From contig JAEPRB010000182.1 of assembly GCA_016758965.1 (NCBI GenBank), positions 1-64,000 on the forward strand: DNA of 64,000 nucleotides. Direction: 5' to 3'. The DNA is from Circinella minor (taxonomy: Eukaryota > Mucoromycota > Mucoromycetes > Mucorales > Lichtheimiaceae). Below, piece after piece: positions 63,414 through 64,000 of this stretch (position 1 is the stretch's first letter; every line of letters begins with the position of its first letter). The notes beneath the pieces were generated by a model. That model did no database searches and was not told the DNA's origin. It was given only the letters and a program-made list of their open reading frames with translations. A program made the translations under genes and the position numbers.

Positions 63414-63860
63414 ATTAGCTTGCTCTTTTCTCATAAAATAATCTCGTTTTACATATTGTTCTTTCTATTCATCCATAATTGTTAAAAATAATTGTTTGCA
63501 TCCACCCTTTATTAAAATATATATATTTATAATCGAATACATCATCTTTTTTTCATTTTTAATCAAAAGCTGTCTTAATATCTTGGGGGTTGTCTTGTTA
63601 GTTTGTTTTAAAAGCTTAAAAACCATGTATATATCTTCTAATGAAATCATCATTTGTTAAGAACATTTATTTTTATTACGTTTCCATGGCGACACGCATT
63701 AAGAAACACGCTTACTTTTCACAATCAGCGGAGTTCTCTCGTGACGCCCTATCAAAAAGTTGGAGACAGTGTGCTTACACCAACAGGTACACGTAATAAC
63801 GTCCAACAACTTTCTTTTTTTTTTTTTTTTTTAACTTCTTTTCTTTTTTAAATAACTGAC
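63414..63860. promoter_or_regulatory. promoter of the proteasome alpha-2 gene
   Basis: 447 bp between the Prp43 stop and the alpha-2 start. A segment that is GC-rich by local standards at 63680-63790 (with CATGGCGACACGC and CGTGACGCC) precedes a pure T-run at 63812-63832. No named element matched. Confidence 0.4.
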
Positions 63861-64000
63861 ATGGCTGATCGATATAGTTTCTCATTAACAACCTTTTCAC
63901 CTTCGGGTAAACTAGTTCAGATTGAATATGCTTTCAATGCTGTTTCTCAAGGTGTAACTAGTGTTGGCATCAAAGGTTAATATCAAGGATAACATTATGG
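63861..64000 (+). CDS. PRE8: 20S proteasome subunit alpha-2, first exon (gene runs off the window)
   Basis: The first exon 63861-63975 encodes [20 protein letters not shown] followed by [18 protein letters not shown]. The [20 protein letters not shown] stretch with this exact start is specific to alpha-2 (PSMA2/Pre8) among the seven alpha subunits. After it comes a GT donor (GTTAAT). The downstream exons lie outside the window. It forms part of the outer ring of the 20S core; the beta-3 gene of the same complex lies 29 kb to the left. Confidence 0.92.

Overview
The window is a strongly AT-rich piece of a fungal nuclear genome. Genes are split by many short introns with GT..AG ends. Exons are full of poly-Q, poly-N and poly-S tracts, and many genes are preceded by poly-T or CT-rich leaders. 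The gene content (Prp43, Hsp90, Tul1/Dsc1, Gvp36, a Hal5/Sat4-type kinase, TM9SF3, a LINE remnant, and an uncharacterised family I associate with Mucoromycota) fits an early-diverging filamentous fungus, most likely Mucorales. That placement is inference; no rRNA or marker search was possible.

Layout. 1-1362 is the 3' part of an unrecognised low-complexity gene. 2.9-4.4 kb is a dead LINE reverse transcriptase on the minus strand. 5.6-13.7 kb holds three minus-strand regulatory genes: a TBRG1-like FYRN/FYRC protein, a Hal5/Sat4-type kinase and a bHLH transcription factor. 16.0-19.1 kb is an 11-exon Tul1/Dsc1 RING ubiquitin ligase, divergent from a Gvp36-like BAR protein (20.0-21.5 kb). A small SMP-domain gene lies at 22.6-22.9 kb, followed by about 3.9 kb with no recognisable gene. 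A Mig1/CreA-type zinc-finger gene (26.8-28.0 kb), mitochondrial Mn-superoxide dismutase (28.8-30.2 kb) and an unknown serine/threonine-rich gene (31.8-32.6 kb) follow.

33.3-42.2 kb is a compact housekeeping block: proteasome beta-3, divergent from a WW/FF-domain splicing-type protein, then Hsp90, convergent with TM9SF3. 42.6-46.4 kb is a 3.8-kb element bounded by about 203-bp terminal inverted repeats and a TA target duplication. It carries a multi-exon gene whose product looks distantly like a serine recombinase, a second related open frame, and a degenerate Ras GTPase fragment. This is the most unusual object in the window.

47.2-54.3 kb holds importin-4/Kap123, convergent with a Mil1-like alpha/beta-hydrolase. 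54.3-60.6 kb is accessory: a broken transposon-type gene, an intact-looking multi-exon gene of an uncharacterised family with a PD-(D/E)XK-like motif, and loose fragments. The window closes with Prp43 (60.6-63.4 kb) and the first exon of proteasome alpha-2.

The conserved genes act in separate housekeeping routes (proteasome, splicing, nuclear import, Golgi quality control, chaperone, oxidative defence) and are not an operon or a biosynthetic cluster. Exon boundaries were worked out by hand from GT/AG sites, reading phase and family conservation. Every multi-exon model given with an amino-acid length closes in frame.
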